Notes: generated by a model not told the origin, from the letters alone. A DNA stretch of 64,000 bases from Lodderomyces elongisporus (GCF_030384665.1 NC_083673.1:877501-941500); one strand, 5' to 3'; counted from the first letter of the stretch, positions 1-10,258 are shown. Made by a program: numbers and translations.

Positions 1-579
1 TTGCAACCCCATATCGATTACGCCAAGTCGATCACTGTGGATGAAATTGTTAATGATTTCAAGAATTTAAGAGTCAATCCACTTACTGTTTCGTTGACTT
101 TATTTTCAGTAGCTACCATTATTGTGCTCAACAAGCTAGTTTATGGTGCATCCAAGGCCGCTGGTGGTGGTAGAAAGAATGGTAGAAACAGCAACCACAA
201 TGGATCCAGCACTGGAACCAATGATGGATCAAAGCACAAGAAAAAGTCTGGAAAAAAGAAGTTGAGCAAAGCCCAGCGTGCAAACCGAGAGATTCAAGAG
301 ATTTTGGATTTTGTCGAGCTGGAATATGTGCCCGAAATTGACAAGTACATCGAGGACTACAAGACCTTATCTGCAGACGATGCAGAGTTCAAATTCAACT
401 ACTTTGAAGAGATGTTGTTGAAAGAGACAATGAGATTAGACGGTATTGATGTCAATGGTAATGAGATATTGAGGGAAAACAGGAAAAAAGTCATCAAGTT
501 CATCCAGGACCATCAAAAGAGATTAGACAAGTTTAAGAAGGACATTGCAAACACATCAAACGTAACCCAAACTCCCTGA
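1..579 (+). CDS. SNL1: Snl1-like membrane-anchored BAG-domain Hsp70 co-chaperone (5' end outside window)
   Basis: The frame is open at the left edge and its first in-window codon is TTG, so the true ATG lies just upstream. The fragment has 192 codons; S. cerevisiae Snl1 has about 159 residues, so little is missing. Seen: a hydrophobic segment at fragment residues 28-49, a Gly/Asn/Lys-rich linker at about 53-95, then a helical C-terminal region at 95-180 that includes NYFEEMLLKE, the LDGID stretch and ENRKKVIKFIQ. These resemble the conserved end of the Snl1 BAG domain. Snl1 is an ER/nuclear-envelope protein whose cytosolic BAG domain binds Hsp70 and stimulates nucleotide exchange, with links to ribosomes and nuclear pores. 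The family call is from remembered similarity. Confidence 0.8.
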   Translation: MQPHIDYAKSITVDEIVNDFKNLRVNPLTVSLTLFSVATIIVLNKLVYGASKAAGGGRKNGRNSNHNGSSTGTNDGSKHKKKSGKKKLSKAQRANREIQEILDFVELEYVPEIDKYIEDYKTLSADDAEFKFNYFEEMLLKETMRLDGIDVNGNEILRENRKKVIKFIQDHQKRLDKFKKDIANTSNVTQTP

Positions 580-623
580 AAAACATACTAATACTAATAA
601 TCGTTGATTTTCTATACATCAAT

Positions 624-628
624 CTATA

Positions 629-661
<33 letters not shown>
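624..661. repeat. TA dinucleotide microsatellite
   Basis: An almost pure TA run lies in the short space between the SNL1 stop and the LAP2 stop. The two genes converge here, so the run lies in 3' flanking DNA and may serve as an AT-rich efficiency element for 3'-end formation on both strands. Confidence 0.8.
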
Positions 662-854
662 TTCATTGTAATTTTTAATTAAAGAGAGCATTAACGCATC
701 AAAGTAACATACCAGTTTGTTTCCATTTCTATTTTTTATTTTTCCTCAAAAAATGTTCTTTCGAAGCAATCCACGAAACAACCACTAAACTATATGAATA
801 GCTTCATTATATATATATACATATATATACTTATATAAACACAAATGTGCCTCC

Positions 855-2804
855 TTATGCCAAGTCTAAATCTTTTTCTATCATGGTTCTGCAAATAGGA
901 TGATAGAATTGCTTGTACTTGGTGAAAACTTCAATTGCAAAATCTCGACTGATACCATTCTTGAGTAATTTGTAGCCTGGACGTGCATACTTCATTCTAC
1001 CAGTGTGGCCAAGCCACTCAGCATACTCTTGAACGACTGCATCTTCAGATTTATATTGTCCATAACTCAAGAGCAAATTGTTCCAGGCGGAAACAATTTC
1101 ACCATTCTTGCTATTAGCAAATTTAGGGTAAACTTTTGGAAACTGTTTTATAATCTCTGGCGATACAGAAGCATCACCAGCAATAGCTTTGAATTTATCT
1201 GCAAGGTACTCAAGCAATAACATGTTTTGCTCACCTTCAAAACTATCAATATCTGTTTCATTGAACGGCACGCTTTGGAAATCTCCGGCTTCGAAATATT
1301 CAGCCCATTTGTCACCATATGCATAAACTTCATCTGCCAATGTGGTATCAAGTTCGGGCTTATCAGGTAAACCTGACTCGAAAAGTTCTCTTTCCCAATT
1401 TATAGAGTCCAATATTTCCTTTTTACCACGTGGCTCATAAAATTCGTACAAAGTCTCAACAAACTCGGCAGAGTTCAAGGACTTGTACCTAAACTTTGAG
1501 AAATAGAATTTCACAAATGGATCAAACTCCTTTTTTCCACCCAATTTGTTTTCCAATTTGAACAAGAAAAATGAACCTTTTTCGTATGGAATTCTTGAGA
1601 ATGCATCATCAGGATCCCCATTTTCCAAATCCCAAACCAATTTGGTAAACTTTGGATCAAACGTTTCACAAGTTTCAACAAGAGCGTTCCATCCACCAAT
1701 CAAGTTGAAATGTCTCATTTGTTCACCATATTTTTCAGCTTCTTCTGCGCTCTTACCACTAGCGCTAGCTTCACGCTGAGCAATAGCGCCAACAATACGC
1801 CTTTCAAGGTATACAGTCCATCCTTCATTTAACCAAAAGTGTTCCCATGAACAATTTGTCACCAAGTTCCCAGACCATGAATGCGCCAACTCATGAGCCA
1901 TTACTTTTGTCTGTGTTCTGTCTCCACAAATCAATGTAGGTGTCAATTGCGTCATATTCGGTATCTCCATACCACCATAGGGGAAACTCGATGGCAAGAC
2001 TAATGAGTCAAATCTTTCCCATTCGTAATCAAAAACGAGTGATTCAGCAATTTGCAAGTAGTTTTCCATATCTTTTTCAAATTCCCATTGACAAGCAGCA
2101 AGATTTGGCTCCTCGCTATAAACATCCGATCTGGGACCAATTGCAGCTTTGGCCAAATTTCCCGAGGTGATGGAGACGAGGTAAGATGGTATTGGAATAG
2201 GCTGGCTAAAAACATATTTATCCGTGGTGCCATTATCTGGTTGAGGAAGACCAGACATGGTGACTTTTGAGGAAGATATGCCAATGAATTTATAAGGTGA
2301 CTTCACTGCCGGGGTGTCGAAGCAAGGAAAAAGTGAACGAGCATGAATGGCTTGACATTGCGAAAACACATAGGGACCGGTATCACCTTCGATGAATTGG
2401 ATTGCGGTGCATTTTTCCGTTGTTTCAAATTCAATCTCCACATCAAGTTTCTTTGTAGTATTGACTTTTGCGTCGTTGACTGCAAGGGGGATATGTAATG
2501 CCGAGCCGTAAATAGGTACAGCCAGGGACAATTCGTATGAGTTGACTTCAGCACCATTAACTTTTACGGACTTGATAGTCAAATCCCTTGTGTCGAGTAC
2601 AACTTCGTCTGTTGCTGAGGCGGTGCTCTTATTAGTTAAGTCGTATTTAACAACTCCATCGATTTTCTTTTTGCTGAAATCGACTGACAATTTCAACTCT
2701 GTGTGATTAACATTGAATGAGGAATAGTTTGATCTCGTACATGGATCCAATTCGTGTGATTTTCGAGCAATGTTTTTGACTAATTCAGTTGCAGTCATTG
2801 TCAT
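855..2804 (-). CDS. LAP2: Leukotriene A4 hydrolase-type aminopeptidase / epoxide hydrolase (M1 family)
   Basis: 649 codons with an ATG start (MTMTATELV), close to the usual length of the family (S. cerevisiae Lap2, YNL045W). The zinc site is plain: HELAH at residues 304-308 and a downstream glutamate at 327 in WLNEGW, giving HEXXH-18-E. The exopeptidase motif appears as GGMEIPN (about residue 277) rather than GAMEN; GGMEN-type motifs are typical of the LTA4H branch. The N-terminal half is the beta-rich saddle domain and the C-terminal part the helical armadillo-like domain. The family cleaves N-terminal residues from small peptides and can hydrolyse LTA4 epoxide. There is no signal peptide, so a cytosolic or nuclear enzyme is expected. 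Confidence 0.93.
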   Translation of the reverse strand: MTMTATELVKNIARKSHELDPCTRSNYSSFNVNHTELKLSVDFSKKKIDGVVKYDLTNKSTASATDEVVLDTRDLTIKSVKVNGAEVNSYELSLAVPIYGSALHIPLAVNDAKVNTTKKLDVEIEFETTEKCTAIQFIEGDTGPYVFSQCQAIHARSLFPCFDTPAVKSPYKFIGISSSKVTMSGLPQPDNGTTDKYVFSQPIPIPSYLVSITSGNLAKAAIGPRSDVYSEEPNLAACQWEFEKDMENYLQIAESLVFDYEWERFDSLVLPSSFPYGGMEIPNMTQLTPTLICGDRTQTKVMAHELAHSWSGNLVTNCSWEHFWLNEGWTVYLERRIVGAIAQREASASGKSAEEAEKYGEQMRHFNLIGGWNALVETCETFDPKFTKLVWDLENGDPDDAFSRIPYEKGSFFLFKLENKLGGKKEFDPFVKFYFSKFRYKSLNSAEFVETLYEFYEPRGKKEILDSINWERELFESGLPDKPELDTTLADEVYAYGDKWAEYFEAGDFQSVPFNETDIDSFEGEQNMLLLEYLADKFKAIAGDASVSPEIIKQFPKVYPKFANSKNGEIVSAWNNLLLSYGQYKSEDAVVQEYAEWLGHTGRMKYARPGYKLLKNGISRDFAIEVFTKYKQFYHPICRTMIEKDLDLA

Positions 2805-3592
2805 TCTCAGTCCTTCCCTGGTTGTCTTTTGATTATATTATTCGTCTTCACAAGATACTAAAAGAAAGCTCACAGTAGTGCAATATTTGTTTCCGCAATG
2901 CAAAAGAGAAGCGAGGTGGCAGAAGATAGTTGAGAGAAAATAAAATGTATATTCTTGAATAGAAAAGAAGAAATGAACAAAGAAGATGCTGGTAGTGGTG
3001 CTGGTAATGGTAATGGTAGTAATGATGGTGATGATATGGAGAGCAAAAGCAGTATTTGGAAACAAAGGCCGTTTGAACAAACGGCTCTTGTTGTATAAAA
3101 AGAGTTCCTAAGGCATTTTTTTTTTCTTCTTACCCAAGACCCATTCGGCGATCCGACTTTGTGCCATTACTTGTCTCTCGTGAGTTTTGGAGAAAAAGGT
3201 TGGGTTAGTGAGAGTTAAATATACACATATAGTGTGTAGGTATGTGTTTGTGCTTGTTTCTGTGTTTGCATGGTCTTTGACGGCAACACACACAGAAAAA
3301 CACAAAAACACAAAAAGAGGAAAAAAGGAAAAACATCGAAAAACAAAGAAAATGTCAAATACTGAAAAGGTTACGAACTGTTTGATATTGACCTTCCGAG
3401 CCGAACTTTTGATCTCCACACATTAGAAGGGACTAACCATTCTGGTTTACAAATTTTTTTTTTTCTTTTTTTCTTTTTTTCTGGTTTCTTTAAGGTACAT
3501 ACAAATCTACACTAGTGCTTTGTGGAGAAATTTACCGCTTCCCCTTCTGTTTTCCCTCTTTTTTTCCTCAAATTTACCTAAAAATGGTTTTC

Positions 3593-3613
3593 GGGGGGGG
3601 GGGGGGGGGGGGG
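3593..3613. repeat. Poly-G tract of 21 residues
   Basis: Twenty-one consecutive G on the + strand (C on the - strand) lie about 115 bp downstream of the J-protein stop codon. That gene is on the minus strand, so its 3' untranslated RNA would carry a C21 run. Such a tract is hypermutable and difficult to sequence, so its exact length is uncertain. Confidence 0.85.
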
Positions 3614-3660
3614 AGGGTTTCACCTTTCATTTACAAATTAATGTATTTGAAAGAGAAAAA

Positions 3661-3695
3661 ACACATACACACACACACACATACACATACACAAA
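3661..3695. repeat. CA dinucleotide microsatellite (interrupted)
   Basis: A run of ACAC units broken by ATAC steps, located between the poly-G tract and the J-protein stop codon. Confidence 0.8.
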
Positions 3696-3728
3696 CTCAA
3701 TCCTATCAAATGTTCCACTTTTTTACAT

Positions 3729-5294
3729 TTACTTAGCTTCGGCCTTTGGTTTCTTCTTTTTCTCTCTCTTTTTACTAGCCTCAGCAACTAATTCCTCAAA
3801 TACCCTTGCTTCTTCGTCCTCGGCCTCTGTCCTCGTTATACTGGAAAAGACTTCACCAATGTACTTCATCGCTTGAGCTCTCGCTACTCTTTTTTCCAAT
3901 GGTACTTCCTCATCATCTAAAACCAAATCGCAGACGGCACGCAAAGTTCCTTGGATCTCAAACTTGGATCCATTCCATGCAGCCGCTAACACTTTAGCAA
4001 GCAAAAACTTTTCCATCTCGGCCAAATCTTCGGCCGTGTGCTTTGTTGGTTCAGCTTGGGGTTTCAGACCTTTACTATCCTCACCTAAAGTTTCGTTTAC
4101 AGTATCCTTAGAAGTCTCCTTTGGAATCTCGCCTAACGTCTCCTTGGCTTGTGCTTCTTCTTGTTCGCGATGTACTTTATCTAGTTGCTCTTGTAATTTA
4201 GACTTTTCCGCATCGGCATTCTTCTTTTTCATCTCCTCCTCCTCTGCCTCTTTCTTTGCATGATATTCATTGTCCTGTTGCATCTGCGCATATTCTTCCA
4301 TTGTTCGTTGAGCATCAAGAGCCGCAGAAATCGTTCTAAAAGTATCTTTAACAACTCCACCCTTCTCTTTGACCGATGCCCATAAACCACCCCACCCAAA
4401 AAATGTTTGGTTTTTTAGTAAAATCTTGGATTTGCTTTTGTATACAAGTCCAATGGTGTGCAAAATCTCCAACCCAAAACTCTCCATTTTGAGTGACTCG
4501 GCCTCATATTTAATTTTCGCTTTAAATGATTCTACCACATCGTCTTTCATATCTGTTTCCGTCAATAGCGAAAGCTTCTCAATCAACTTCTTAGCCAATT
4601 CATTCCTTGTTTCAATCTTCTTTATCCTACACTCTTCTTCAAATTTTTCCAACTCCTCCTTCCTCCTCTTCTCCTCTTGTTCCTTGCGCGTTAGCTTGGT
4701 GTCATCATGCGCCGCATTTGAAAGTAGTTTTTGGTTACTTGAAGAACTAAATGGTCTTTCATCGGTATCCTGTGATTCTTGTGCTGCATGTTCGCTATAT
4801 GTAGGTGTATTTTTTGAATCCTTTGCACCTTTCTCGTTTCCTCCTGATCCCTCTTTCTTTTCGTTTTTCCCCTGAGTTTCGTTCTCCTCCTTCTTAGTCA
4901 CGTCATCTTTGCCATTATTATCATCATCATCATCGCCGTATCCAGAGAGTTCAGCAGACTTTGTCAATTCTTGAAGCAAACTCAACTCTCCGATCCAATC
5001 CTTGAATGCCTCTCCACCAAAGATCATGGAGAAAAACTCTGCTGGGTCTTCAAACCCTTCTGATGGTATTGATTCCTGTTTACCATACTTATCATACTTG
5101 GCTCGCAATGCGTCATCACTCAAGACCTGATATGCCTGACCAACTTCTTGGAATTTCGCAGCAGCGGTCGGATCATTGGGATTCTTGTCGGGGTGCAAAC
5201 GTATAGCCGCCTTTCTATAAGCTTTTTTGATTTCAAGTGAAGTAGCTGTGACTTCAATGCCAAGTAAGTCGTAGTATTCTGTATCAACAACCAT
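3729..5294 (-). CDS. Type C J-domain co-chaperone of the Caj1/Djp1 family
   Basis: 521 codons with an ATG start. The J domain occupies residues 5-70 with the HPD motif at 34-36. Next comes the segment EFFSMIFGGEAFKDWIGEL (about 86-105), which marks the DnaJ-X (Caj1/Djp1) branch. There is no Gly/Phe region or CXXCXGXG zinc repeat. A charged low-complexity insert (about 120-225) separates this from a conserved helical X domain and a Lys/Glu-rich tail. Caj1 and Djp1 are 391 and 432 residues, so this copy is enlarged by the insert. Family role: stimulation of Hsp70 ATPase; Djp1 helps peroxisomal and mitochondrial precursor import in the cytosol. I cannot decide between Caj1 and Djp1 orthology. 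Confidence 0.88.
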   Translation of the reverse strand: MVVDTEYYDLLGIEVTATSLEIKKAYRKAAIRLHPDKNPNDPTAAAKFQEVGQAYQVLSDDALRAKYDKYGKQESIPSEGFEDPAEFFSMIFGGEAFKDWIGELSLLQELTKSAELSGYGDDDDDNNGKDDVTKKEENETQGKNEKKEGSGGNEKGAKDSKNTPTYSEHAAQESQDTDERPFSSSSNQKLLSNAAHDDTKLTRKEQEEKRRKEELEKFEEECRIKKIETRNELAKKLIEKLSLLTETDMKDDVVESFKAKIKYEAESLKMESFGLEILHTIGLVYKSKSKILLKNQTFFGWGGLWASVKEKGGVVKDTFRTISAALDAQRTMEEYAQMQQDNEYHAKKEAEEEEMKKKNADAEKSKLQEQLDKVHREQEEAQAKETLGEIPKETSKDTVNETLGEDSKGLKPQAEPTKHTAEDLAEMEKFLLAKVLAAAWNGSKFEIQGTLRAVCDLVLDDEEVPLEKRVARAQAMKYIGEVFSSITRTEAEDEEARVFEELVAEASKKREKKKKPKAEAK

Positions 5295-5914
5295 CTTTTA
5301 TGACAAGTAATTTTGTTTCTTCAATTTTACAGTTTCAATTATGATTTTGATTTTGATTTATTTGATACTGTACCTGCAATAGTGTTTTTGGATATGCAGA
5401 TCAATAGTTCTTAGGCAACGAAAGGTTTGAGAAGACAAGTTGAAGTTGAAGTTGAAGGAAAATGTTTTATTAATCTAGTAGCAAAAAAAAAAAAAATTGG
5501 TTTCCTGGGAGGCTAAATCTTATCAAGAACTTTTTTTTTTGTTTATAAATAAAAAATCGAAAAAAAAAAAATAAATAAAAATAACTAAAAAACAAAATAG
5601 AGTGTCAAAAATTTCACACGACAAAACAAAGGAAGAATATTGAAGAGAAACGAGAGAGCCTCATAATGTAACAAAACGAGAAATATCATCACACATTGCA
5701 AAAACATGAATTCAAATTGTAAGAGAACAAAGTGAGCAAGCGTATTTTCTACTTCTAAGGACACCAACATCTTACTTTACGCTTACAATAACTTTCATCT
5801 CTAAAAACAAATAGGACCATATACTATACGTATATAAATATATATACATGCACATTCATATACACAGGTACACAAGTACACAGGTGCATCCACCAAGTAA
5901 ACTGGTTTCTCTCA
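5295..5914. other. Intergenic region between J-protein promoter and MRPS5 3' end
   Basis: No gene seen. AT-rich with several poly-A/T runs (about 5485, 5531, 5560) and a short 'TTGAAG' repeat near 5440-5456. Confidence 0.65.
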
Positions 5915-6916
5915 TTATTCTTGGTAATAGACTTTTCTCAATTCTACAATCTTCTTACCTCTATTCAATGACAACTCTTGGATAGTCTTTTGCTTGGTCA
6001 AGGCTTCAACGAATCCCTTTGCCACCATAAATGGATTTCTTGATTCAAAAATCTTACCTCTGATATCCTTTATACCTGCTGCTTGGCAGATTTCAAATGC
6101 AATATGATTACATCTCAAACCGAACCCGATAGGAGCAGGCTTGAAGTTCAATTTCACACCGTGGTATTTAGTTTCAAAAGATTGCAAAATAGTTCTATTA
6201 TCATATCTGTTGATTTTTTGCATATTCTTCACAGCTTGCCAATGTGCTTTTGAGGCCGCAGTTCTAATACCATCTCTCGATTTTCCTATTCCAAGTCCAA
6301 TCATACCATTCATATCTCCTGCAACTGACATGACCCAGAAACTGGGAACATTACCCTTAGATGTCTTTTGGGCAACACGCTTCATCACCAAGGCACGAAC
6401 GTAGAGATTCTTGATATATTGTTCATCTAACCCTGTCAATTGTGCCAATCCACGAGCAATCTCAGGATTGTTTTTCACCACAGAAACATTCTTGGCAATA
6501 TCATTGGGACCGTGTCTTGCTTCTGCAAACCTAATCTTCATATCATCACGATCTGGGGATGCCACTTGCGGAATTGGTGGATATGGAACACGACCTAAAC
6601 CTTGATTTGGATATAGTATTGGTTCTGTCCATTCGGGATCATCCCGCGAGTAATCAAAATTGAGGTTTGTGGGAGGAACACTGGAAAGACCGTCCCTGCC
6701 ATGTAACTTGAGATCGAGATAGTCTTTTGCTGGTACAACAGACTCAGCAATTTGAATACTTTGTAACAACTCTGGTTTGTAATATGATTTGAGGAGATTT
6801 AAGTGTTTGGTAATATCCCCCGTATTCTTACTAGTATTATCCCCCTTTTGCTTTTGCAAGAGCCTCGTTGTCGTGTGAAGACACCTTCGAAGCATACTGG
6901 ACGCCAGTTGAGACAT
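5915..6916 (-). CDS. MRPS5: Mitochondrial small ribosomal subunit protein uS5m
   Basis: The open frame runs back to 6988, but its first codon there is TTG. The first ATG is at 6916 and gives a 333-residue protein starting MSQLASSMLRRCLHTTTRLL, a good mitochondrial presequence (Arg, Ser, Thr, no acidic residues); a second in-frame ATG at 6895 is also possible. From about residue 185 the S5 N-terminal dsRBD-like fold is recognisable (VMSVAGDMNGMIGLGIGKS), followed by the S5 C-terminal domain (FKPAPIGFGLRCN, IKDIRGKIFESRN). Product: a structural protein of the mitoribosomal small subunit (S. cerevisiae MRPS5, YBR251W), imported into the matrix. Confidence 0.93.
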   Translation of the reverse strand: MSQLASSMLRRCLHTTTRLLQKQKGDNTSKNTGDITKHLNLLKSYYKPELLQSIQIAESVVPAKDYLDLKLHGRDGLSSVPPTNLNFDYSRDDPEWTEPILYPNQGLGRVPYPPIPQVASPDRDDMKIRFAEARHGPNDIAKNVSVVKNNPEIARGLAQLTGLDEQYIKNLYVRALVMKRVAQKTSKGNVPSFWVMSVAGDMNGMIGLGIGKSRDGIRTAASKAHWQAVKNMQKINRYDNRTILQSFETKYHGVKLNFKPAPIGFGLRCNHIAFEICQAAGIKDIRGKIFESRNPFMVAKGFVEALTKQKTIQELSLNRGKKIVELRKVYYQE

Positions 6917-7416
6917 TTGTTTAAGTATTTGTAAATGTACGGACTTGGCTATGTTCAAATACCAACTTGGATGTTCTTTCACTAACAAATTTTTCTTTTT
7001 TTCCTCTAAATGTTTTTAAATGATTTTTTTTGTAGGTTTTTTTTTTTTTCTCATTTTCCTCGCCTGGTTCTATGTTTTTTTGTAAGTTTTTTTTTTTTTT
7101 TCAAGAACCAATTGGTACATCAATAGGTCGTGCATGCTAAAAAGTTGGAGTAGGATGTTAAAGTTGAATTCAAAGAAGGGGTAGATCATTTGACTGAAGT
7201 ATAATTCTCACCACAGTCCAATTACAATGAATTTATCAGCCTGCTACTGAGATTGGAAAAAAATAAGAAGAAAACGAAAATAAAGAAGGGGAAGGGGGAA
7301 AATGCTACAACTTTTCATATATTGTCAATAAATAGTTTAAAAAATAACGAAATAACTAGACAAAGTAGAGAATAAAATGAATAATCAATTACAAGTATAC
7401 CACCGCATTTTTAACA
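6917..7416. other. Intergenic region upstream of MRPS5
   Basis: MRPS5 promoter side and GPC1 3' side. No gene seen; contains T-rich homopolymers (about 7022-7100) and an A/G-rich stretch (about 7255-7300). Confidence 0.65.
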
Positions 7417-8973
7417 TCAATGATTTTGTTCGGTGATTGTCTTGCCAGTAGCTGTAGTTGGATGAATAGGCTTAACTGTTTCTGGTTGCATCTTTGTATT
7501 TGCATTTGTATTTGCATTTGCTGTTGCCGTTGCCGTTGCCGTTGCCGTTGTTTTCGATTGACCCTGATCTCTTAATCCACCGTTTAAATCCTCAAATTTT
7601 ACATCCTCATTTTCATCAGTAGGATTCTGTGGTCTATTCACAGGCGAGAATTGCAATTTTTCATTCTCTTGTTGTAACTTTCCAACTTCAGTTTTCAACT
7701 TTGCAACCTCTTTCTCCAATCTTTTGCCAAACACATCAATATACCAAGTAGCACCGTTATAGCTGGCCCATATAAAAATGAAGCACACAAACAGGCCACA
7801 TGCATGTTTATACTTGAACCAAATGGGACAGGGTAACATGGTGAGCAATTGGTATCCAAACTGAATAAGCGTGAATGCCATAGTCTGCATCCACAAATAT
7901 GGTAAGCCATTGACAAATCTTCCTAGAGGCGTTGATCTGTTTTTCTTTTTCAAATAGCTAAATGAAGTCACCTTACCTTTCTCGATTTCGTCCTTCTTCT
8001 TTATGGTAATGAAATAGTGATAACTAACTTGCCAAATGGTATAATACATCGATGTTATCACCAAACTTGTTATGAAATTCCAACTATCTATCGCAGCAAT
8101 TCCCGGATAAACCTTCTCTATATATTCTGTTGGAAGTTCATGAACCATAACAAACATTGTAACAGGCGGCATTACGTGTATAAAAGACGATGTGGTCTTT
8201 TCCACTGAATGCAATACCAAAGAGTTTCTCCAGGTGATAACGGCCCACGATAATGTACCCATCGATAACGAAAACACTGAAACGAATAATGTAGGTGATT
8301 GAGGAAACACCCAAATAAAGAGCATAAGCAACAAGTTGACATAGTAGCACAAGTCCGCCAAATAAAACTGAAAGGACTGCTTAAAATAAGTGTAAAATCT
8401 AATCGGCATAAGGACAACAAAAATAGCGGTGTGGAAATGAGGGAAATACTCGGGGTACTTGCCAATCACAAACCCTGCACACGCTATAAGGAATACACTA
8501 ACGGCATAGAATAACTTCTCTGTTGATGAGCTAGTGAGGTTGCGGTGAATCCGCTCGTCAAATTTGAGTAATCTTTGGTTTAAGACATCTTGCAATTTAT
8601 CAAGTTCAATGTTGCCTCTTTTATTGTAGATGCTCAATCTCTCCTTGGTCTTATTTTTCAAGCTGTTGACTCTTTTCTTGGTCTTATCGCTGACGTCGTT
8701 CAAGTTGAATCCAAAATCAAAGTCATTGGCAAACATGAGTTTGGACATGTCCAAGAAAGGCACCGAAGCCGTAGAGTCGGACCTCGTTAATGTTGGCGTT
8801 GTAGGTATCAGTGATTGACTTGCATTTGACGATGAGTAAAGACTATTGCCCCCACTTCTGCTGACATTGTCGTTGATATCATCATACTCATCATCGATTA
8901 TTGCAGAATCGTGGTTCTCTTTGTTATTAGTTAGTCCTGAAAGAACCGGCTCGCTTGCAACTTTCTTGGCCAT
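7417..8973 (-). CDS. GPC1: Glycerophosphocholine acyltransferase (Gpc1/DUF2838 family)
   Basis: 518 codons with an ATG start. The core at residues 150-410 holds seven to eight hydrophobic spans and the family-typical segments MPIRFYTYFKQSFQFYLADL and WRNSLVLHSVEKTTSSFIH, which I recognise from the DUF2838/Gpc1 family (S. cerevisiae YGR149W, 432 residues). Gpc1 acylates glycerophosphocholine to lyso-PC with acyl-CoA, a step in phosphatidylcholine remodelling, in the ER membrane. The N-terminal 130 residues are hydrophilic. After the last span comes a short coiled coil (LEKEVAKLKTEVGKLQQENEKL, about 415-437, partly quoted from residues) and a low-complexity Ala/Thr/Asn tail encoded by tandem GCAACG-type hexamers (7495-7555). 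Only the tail length is unusual. Confidence 0.88.
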   Translation of the reverse strand: MAKKVASEPVLSGLTNNKENHDSAIIDDEYDDINDNVSRSGGNSLYSSSNASQSLIPTTPTLTRSDSTASVPFLDMSKLMFANDFDFGFNLNDVSDKTKKRVNSLKNKTKERLSIYNKRGNIELDKLQDVLNQRLLKFDERIHRNLTSSSTEKLFYAVSVFLIACAGFVIGKYPEYFPHFHTAIFVVLMPIRFYTYFKQSFQFYLADLCYYVNLLLMLFIWVFPQSPTLFVSVFSLSMGTLSWAVITWRNSLVLHSVEKTTSSFIHVMPPVTMFVMVHELPTEYIEKVYPGIAAIDSWNFITSLVITSMYYTIWQVSYHYFITIKKKDEIEKGKVTSFSYLKKKNRSTPLGRFVNGLPYLWMQTMAFTLIQFGYQLLTMLPCPIWFKYKHACGLFVCFIFIWASYNGATWYIDVFGKRLEKEVAKLKTEVGKLQQENEKLQFSPVNRPQNPTDENEDVKFEDLNGGLRDQGQSKTTATATATATANANTNANTKMQPETVKPIHPTTATGKTITEQNH

Positions 8974-8990
8974 AATGGTTTTATGTGGCA

Positions 8991-9048
8991 GTGTCAGTGT
9001 CAGTGTAGTGTGTCAGTGTCAGTGTAGTGTGTCAGTGTCAGTGTAAGT
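8991..9048. repeat. Three tandem copies of a 19-bp unit in the GPC1 leader
   Basis: Copies begin at 8991, 9010 and 9029 and read GTGTCAGTGTCAGTGTAGT with small changes; each contains sub-repeats of GTGTCA. The array starts 18 bp upstream of the GPC1 ATG, so it is probably in the 5' untranslated region or core promoter. Confidence 0.9.
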
Positions 9049-9645
9049 GTATGTGGGGTAAGGTAATTAACTGAAAACAGTTTAATTTAGGAGGCTTATC
9101 TGGTGAGTAAGAAAGCAAGGCAATTCAAAGCTACCTCGAAACTATTTTTGAAATTGAAACGTGCTACTTTGATTTGCTTTATAAATAGCTGTGACTGTGG
9201 TTGATAGAATAAACAATAAGCTGCCTGTGATAGATTGCTGAAAAGTATAAACATTATGCTCAAAAGACAAAAAAAAAAAAAGAATTATATATATGGAGAG
9301 AGTGAGCGAGAGAAAAAATAATAACAATAATAATTACAATAAAAGAATGTATTATCAACAACTCAAATTTTTTCAATTCAGTTAAAGGATATGAAGGATA
9401 GAAAAAGAAAGAGAGAGAATTGAGGGATTGGATTTAATTAGTAAAAGATTTAGAGCAGATCATATAAGCAAAGACTGTGGACAAAAGCAAAACAAAATTG
9501 GGCCAAAGGAGTCCAAAACTATTGGAAGCAAGTGACAAACAAATGCAATATTTGTATATAAATGGTCGTCACAGTCATCGAGAGACAGCTTGACAACAAT
9601 TAGTTTTCCAAAGGTTCTTGTTCTTTTGATTTGACAGCTGTTGTT

Positions 9646-9692
9646 AAGTTGCCAAGTTGCCAAGTTGCCAAGTTGCCAAGTTGCCAAGTTGC
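9646..9692. repeat. 8-bp tandem array, unit AAGTTGCC, about six copies
   Basis: Nearly perfect copies in the intergenic DNA upstream of GPC1. The unit is close to that of a second array at 28621-28660 (AAATCGCC/AAATTGCC); the two share the consensus AARTYGCC. Confidence 0.9.
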
Positions 9693-10258
9693 AAGGATTT
9701 GCGATTATAATTTTTCCTTTATGGCAACTGTAAATACTTTATGGAATGACACGAATCGTTGAGGGGCTTTTTTATTTTACCTCCTTGTTATTTTCATATA
9801 TTAAGTATTTCCCCCTTTTCTTTTTCTTTTTTTATCTTCATTCATTCTTCTTATTCATCTACCCCGACCACGTGCCATGCTAGAATTGCATTATGTATGT
9901 ATGTATATATATCAAGCTTGTTAGTTGTTGGTAGATAAATGGATTCAAAAACAAATTGATTAGAGAGGAGACTTTGAGCAGATAGAATAGAATTGAAAAG
10001 AAAAGAACGGAACAGGAAATAAAAGATTTCAAAAAAAACAACCCAAAAAAGCAAGCAGAAAAATCAAAATAAAATACAAAACAATTCATGCAAATGGCCA
10101 TTATATATAAGTACACTTTTGTCATTCAACATTAAACCTATTTTTAGTTTTCCTTTGTTTTCTTTTTTCTTTTTTCTTTCTTCTATTTGCTTGTTTTTTT
10201 GAAAATAGAAAAGAAGAATCAAACAATAATCTATAAAACCTGCTCATTACTCTTTGTT

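Larger units (their letters stand above)
2805..3728. other. Intergenic region: LAP2 promoter side and 3' side of the J-protein gene
   Basis: No supported gene. It contains a (TGG/TAATGG)-like simple repeat around 2990-3030, long T/A homopolymers, the G21 tract and a CA repeat. The open frames seen here (up to about 118 codons) are made of homopolymer-coded residues and are not credible. Confidence 0.7.
8974..10258. other. Long intergenic region upstream of GPC1
   Basis: No credible gene in 1.28 kb. Contents: the 19-bp tandem array, an 8-bp tandem array at 9646-9692, an E-box CACGTG at 9869-9874 (possible Cbf1 or Pho4 site about 900 bp from GPC1), and AT-rich homopolymers. The short frames present are low-complexity. 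Confidence 0.7.

Noticed and set aside
4369..4875. 168-codon plus-strand frame, Ser/Phe-rich
   Set aside because: Antisense shadow of the J-protein gene in its charged region.
6917..6988. N-terminal extension of MRPS5 to a TTG codon
   Set aside because: No ATG; the first ATG at 6916 gives a good mitochondrial presequence. The same reasoning trimmed GLY1, the secreted phosphatase, the second MFS gene, COG5, MSG5 and APS2.
9646..9692. Tandem array as a CRISPR-like repeat
   Set aside because: An 8-bp direct tandem array with no spacers in a eukaryotic nuclear genome; it is a microsatellite.
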